Positions 60,301 to 64,000 of a DNA stretch of 64,000 nucleotides are shown piece by piece. This stretch comes from Physella acuta (Eukaryota; Mollusca; Gastropoda; Physidae). The position numbers and the translations under genes were made by a program. Positions within the stretch are counted from its first letter, which is position 1. Every line of letters starts with the position of its first letter. A model generated the notes under the pieces. It was not told where the DNA came from. It worked only from the letters and a program-made list of their open reading frames with translations, and did not search any database. Where the stretch lies: NCBI RefSeq assembly GCF_028476545.1, contig NW_026732664.1:186001-250000 (forward strand). Direction: 5' to 3'.

Positions 60301-63300
60301 CCTAATATAACAGTCAGTGGTCAACATCAGCCAATACAACAGTGGTCAACATCAGCCAATACAACAGTGGTCAACATCAGCCAATACAACAGTCAGTGGT
60401 CAACATCAGCCAATATAACAGTGGTCAACATCAGCCAATACAACAGTCAGTGGTCAACATCAGCCAATATAACAGTGGTCAACATCAGCCAATATAACAG
60501 TGGTCAACATCAGCCAATACAACAGTCAGTGGTCAACATCAGCCAATACAACAGTCAGTGGTCAACATCACCTAATATAACAGTCAGTGGTCAACATCAG
60601 CCAATACAACAGTGGTCAACATCAGCCAATACAACAGTGGTCAACATCAGCCAATACAACAGTCAGTGGTCAACATCAGCCAATATAACAGTGGTCAACA
60701 TCAGCCAATATAACAGTGGTCAACATCAGCCAATATAACAGTGGTCAACATCAGCCAATACAACAGTCAGTGGTCAACATCAGCCAATATAACAGTGGTC
60801 AACATCAGCCAATACAACAGTCAGTGGTCAACATCAGCCAATACAACAGTCAGTGGTCAACATCAGCCAATACAACACTGGTCAACATCAGCCAATATAA
60901 CAGTGGTCAACATCAGCCAATACAACAGTCAGTGGTCAACATCAGCCAATATAACAGTGGTCAACATCAGCCAATATAACAGTCAGTGGTCAACATCAGC
61001 CAATACAACAGTGGTCAACATCAGCTAATATAACAGTGATCAACATCAGCCAATATAACAGTCAGTGGTCAACATCAGCCAATACAACAGTGGTCAACAT
61101 CAGCCAATACAACAGTGGTCAACATCAGCCAATACAACAGTGGTCAACATCAGCCAATACAACAGTGGTCAACATCAGCCAATACAACAGTGGTCAACAT
61201 CAGCCAATACAACAGTCAGTGGTCAACATCAGCCAATACAACAGTGGTCAACATCAGCCAATACAGCAGTCAGTGGTCAACATCAGCCAATTCAACAGTG
61301 GTCAACATCAGCCAATACAACAGTGGTCAACATCAGCCAATATAACAGTCAGTGGTCAACATCAGCCAATACAACAGTGGTCAACATCAGCCAATACAAC
61401 AGTCAGTGGTCAACATCAGCCAATATAACAGTGGTCAACATCAGCCAATATAACAGTGGTCAACATCAGCCAATACAACAGTCAGTGGTCAACAACAGCC
61501 AATACAACAGTGGTCAACATCAGCCAATACAACAGTCAGTGGTCAACATCAGCCAATACAACAGTCAGTGGTCAACATCAGCCAATATAACAGTGGTCAA
61601 CATCAGCCAATACAACAGTCAGTGGTCAACATCAGCCAATATAACAGTCAGTGGTCAACATCAGCCAATATAACAGTGGTCAACATCAGCCAATACAACA
61701 GTCAGTGGTCAACATCAGCCAATACAACAGTGGTCAACATCAGCTAACACAATAACACAAGAGTTCTTAAGGTTACCTGGGCCACTTTTTCTGGCTTGAC
61801 ATCACCTTCATACGGACAACCCAGCACGCATGAGACATACCTGTGTAGGTGAATTTATAGTATACTTGACACATACATGCGTACATAAAAAAGCAGGTAA
61901 AAAAAATAGCTAACCCAACACTTATAAATAAATTCATTAGAAATTTGAGATCAATAACACAGAAAACATTTTTTTCCCAACAACAACGATTGATTTGTGG
62001 TCTGCGCTTTCTTCAGTAAATAATAAGTAATACAAAATGGCTGTCCTGTGGTGTGCATTAATATTTGAATGAATTCAATTTTACTACCATCGGTCACTTT
62101 TACTACCATCTATCAATTTTACTACCATGTGTCACTTTTACTACCATCTGTCAATTTTACTTCCATCTGTCAATAAAATTTGCTTTATACATTCACTTTA
62201 AACAGAATATATTTTTTCTACACATTATAAAACTACACAGATTGCAGATGTTCTGAAATATGGTTGTGACAAATATATCATTAAATACACAAACTTGTAT
62301 CCATGGTAATGATTTAAGTAGTCTACAGATATTGAATGTGATTATGACCTGGGTAATGAACTCACCCCCTCACTGGAATGTTGGCTGACCTCGCTGCCTG
62401 TGTAACTTCCTTAAACCTTTCAACAGATTCTTCAATCGAGCAGTTGATATTCTTCCTGAAATCAATACATTGACTATGGAATAAATCCTACTTTCTAAAA
62501 TTAATACAATTAATCATTAATTTGGCCAAAAAAAAAATGAGTTTATTGCAAAAGTCACAATTAGACTGAAACACTTAAATCTGCAGCACACTAACATCCA
62601 GGCTAGAGATTTTCTTTGAACATGTTTGTAGAGAAATGTAACACAACTAGGGAAATTGATGGATCTAAATAGTTTTATAGAACCCAATTAGGGAACAGTG
62701 GATAAGTCAACTATGAGGGAACTGGATAAGTCAACTATGAGGGAACAGTGGATAAGTCAACTATCAGGGAGCAGTGGATAAGTCAACTATCAGGGAACAG
62801 TGGATAAGTCAACTATCAGGGAACAGTGAATAAGTCAACTATCAGGGAACAGTGGATAAGTCAACTATCAGGGAACAGTGGATAAGTCAACTATCAGGGA
62901 ACAGTTGCTGGATAAGTCAACTATCAGGGAACAGTGGATAAGTCAACTATCAGGGAACAGTTGCTGGATAAGTCAACTATCAGGGAACAGTTGCTGGATA
63001 AGTCAACTATCAGGGAACAGTGGATAAGTCAACTATCAGGGAACAGTTGCTGGATAAGTCAACTATCAGGGAACAGTGGATAAGTCAACTATCAGGGAAC
63101 AGTGGATAAGTCAACTATCAGGGAACAGTATCTGGATAAGTCAACTATCAGGGAACAGTATCTGGATAAGTCAACTATCAGGGAACAGTCATTGTGAACT
63201 TAATGAACTCACTTGCTAAACGATTCTGACGCAGCACCAAATATAGCGACCTCTTGAACTTCTGCGGCCAGCTGTAAATCACAAACACATATTAGAACAC

Positions 63301-63943
63301 ATGTTCACAGCATGAATACTTTTTTAGATAGATATACATCAAGAACAAAAGGAGAGAAAAATCCTCCAGTCTAACAGTTTGAAGACTTACCGCAGACTGA
63401 AAGCCCTTTAAATTTGGCGTGAGAGCAGAGAACACTACACCAGGTCGACGTTTTAAGCATTTCATTACTTCGTTGTGATCTGCCATCTAAAAATATAATG
63501 GGGCAATGAACAAGTTGGAAAAAGAGCTGTACATCTAGAATTATGTTTTCTGTGAATGAGGTGGTCTAGTAGTATCTGGTACCTGAGGAACCCACTTGGG
63601 TGAGACAAAACTTGTAGCTTCAATTGTTGTAAGCCCAGCGTCTGCCAGTCTGTTGATAAATTCAACTTTGACCTCTGTTGGAACAAGTCCCTGTTGGAAT
63701 ATAACGTGAGAGGTAAGACTAGCTAAAGGGTTTGGTGCTTCAGATATAATACCTAGATTTAAAGCCTAGATAAGATCTAGCCTACAAACAATATAAACAT
63801 TTCCAAGATTTGAGCCAACTGAAAACAATTGTAAAAAGTTTTAAAATCAGATTATGCCAAGTCTCTCAACTTACAGCTTCATTCTGCAAGCCATCCCTGG
63901 GACCAACCTCAACTATTTTGACAAAGCTTGGGAGACCAGCAAA
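57391..63943 (-). CDS. HMGCL: Hydroxymethylglutaryl-CoA lyase, mitochondrial (first exon beyond right edge)
   Basis: Nine phase-consistent minus-strand exons: 63875-63943, 63583-63690, 63391-63486, 63213-63271, 62366-62455, 61777-61840, 58285-58473, 58063-58188, 57391-57495. They encode 301 residues plus stop, against about 325 in human HMGCL. The missing N-terminus would hold the mitochondrial targeting peptide. The enzyme cleaves HMG-CoA to acetoacetate and acetyl-CoA in ketogenesis and leucine breakdown. Family residues are present: [15 protein letters not shown] with the catalytic Arg-Asp, [25 protein letters not shown], the metal-binding [12 protein letters not shown], and the active-site Cys loop [14 protein letters not shown]. 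The C-terminus reads [11 protein letters not shown] and lacks the Cys-Lys-Leu end of the human protein. Introns 4, 6 and 8 carry minisatellites. The gene looks intact. Confidence 0.96.
57600..57800. repeat. About 28-bp repeat, 6-7 copies (HMGCL intron 8)
   Basis: Units read ACACCCCCAAAGACCTAACC then CTCAAACA, with CAGAGACC variants. A G run (57499-57516) next to the final-exon acceptor lies on the other side. Confidence 0.85.
57805..58062. repeat. 44-bp repeat, about 6 copies, duplicating the end of HMGCL exon 8 with its donor
   Basis: On the minus strand each unit is 32 bases of exon (TTTACATGATGAATGGGCTA, GCCATTAAAACA, coding [10 protein letters not shown]) plus 12 of intron (GTGAGTTTAATG). 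The true donor is 58057-58062. Units differ from the exon by a few substitutions (GTTGGCC, GGTGGCC). Reading past the true donor meets a stop codon (TGA) after six codons. Confidence 0.96.
58477..61750. repeat. 25/29-bp minisatellite, 3.3 kb, next to the HMGCL exon 7 acceptor
   Basis: Units read GTCAACATCAGCCAATACAA then CAGTG, or CAGTCAGTG in the 29-bp form. The acceptor GCTGATGTTGACAG (minus strand) is the end of a diverged unit; other copies read GTTGACCACTG, without the AG. Markers such as CAACAACAGCC and AACATCACCTAA recur about 438 bp apart (59130 and 59568), showing higher-order duplication. Confidence 0.97.
62085..62175. repeat. About 20-bp repeat, 4-5 copies (HMGCL intron 5)
   Basis: Units of the type TTTTACTACCATCTGTCA with small changes. 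Confidence 0.85.
62690..63190. repeat. 26-bp minisatellite, about 18 copies (HMGCL intron 4)
   Basis: Units read GGGAACAGTGGATAAGTCAA then CTATCA, with insertions TTGC or TATC before TGGATAAG. On the minus strand it begins about 20 bp after the donor of exon 4 (63207-63212). Confidence 0.96.
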
Positions 63944-64000
63944 CTGAAATAGAAACAATACAACCCCAGTCTTAGTCTCACAATGTCACACAAACAGAGG

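Noticed and set aside
58315-61673. Regularly repeated 25/29-bp array that could be mistaken for a CRISPR array
   Set aside because: There are no unique spacers, only near-identical head-to-tail units, in an intron of an animal gene.

Overview
The window is animal nuclear DNA, most likely from a gastropod mollusc (probably a heterobranch or pulmonate). That placement is an inference. It rests on AT-rich introns, frequent short AGATCTAG and TAGGCCTA words, many hAT MITEs, and metazoan genes split into many GT-AG exons. I see no bacterial genes, CRISPR array, tRNA or rRNA gene.

Five genes can be rebuilt exon by exon with consistent splice phases. From left to right they are: the 5' part of UBR5 (minus, 357-3315; the rest lies beyond the left edge); HS1BP3 (plus, 9052-13063, complete); a single-pass cadherin of about 743 residues (minus, 15559-40851, 16 exons, complete); a four-helix claudin/PMP22-like protein with a long K/R/S-rich tail (plus, 51267-54765, 3 exons, complete); and HMG-CoA lyase HMGCL (minus, 57391-63943; the first exon lies beyond the right edge). 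UBR5 and HS1BP3 are divergent. HS1BP3 and the cadherin converge, as do the claudin-like gene and HMGCL. Two short plus-strand exon candidates (41435-41493 and 49356-49438) may belong to a sixth, unrecognised gene.

The 3316-9051 gap is a transposon graveyard: hAT MITEs with 8-bp target duplications, nested hAT insertions, poly-C elements and a tandem pair of large fold-back repeats whose loops lie in opposite orientations. tRNA-derived SINE copies sit in HS1BP3 introns, and a 2.25-kb non-autonomous hAT sits in cadherin intron 2.

The most striking property is that roughly 28 kb (about 44%) is tandem minisatellite, and almost every array lies in an intron with its own private unit. Many arrays begin at a splice junction, and in several the repeated unit is the end of the exon plus its GT donor. 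This makes ladders of duplicate donor sites in the cadherin gene, HMGCL and the claudin-like gene. Most of the very long open frames in the window are translations of these arrays and are not genes.
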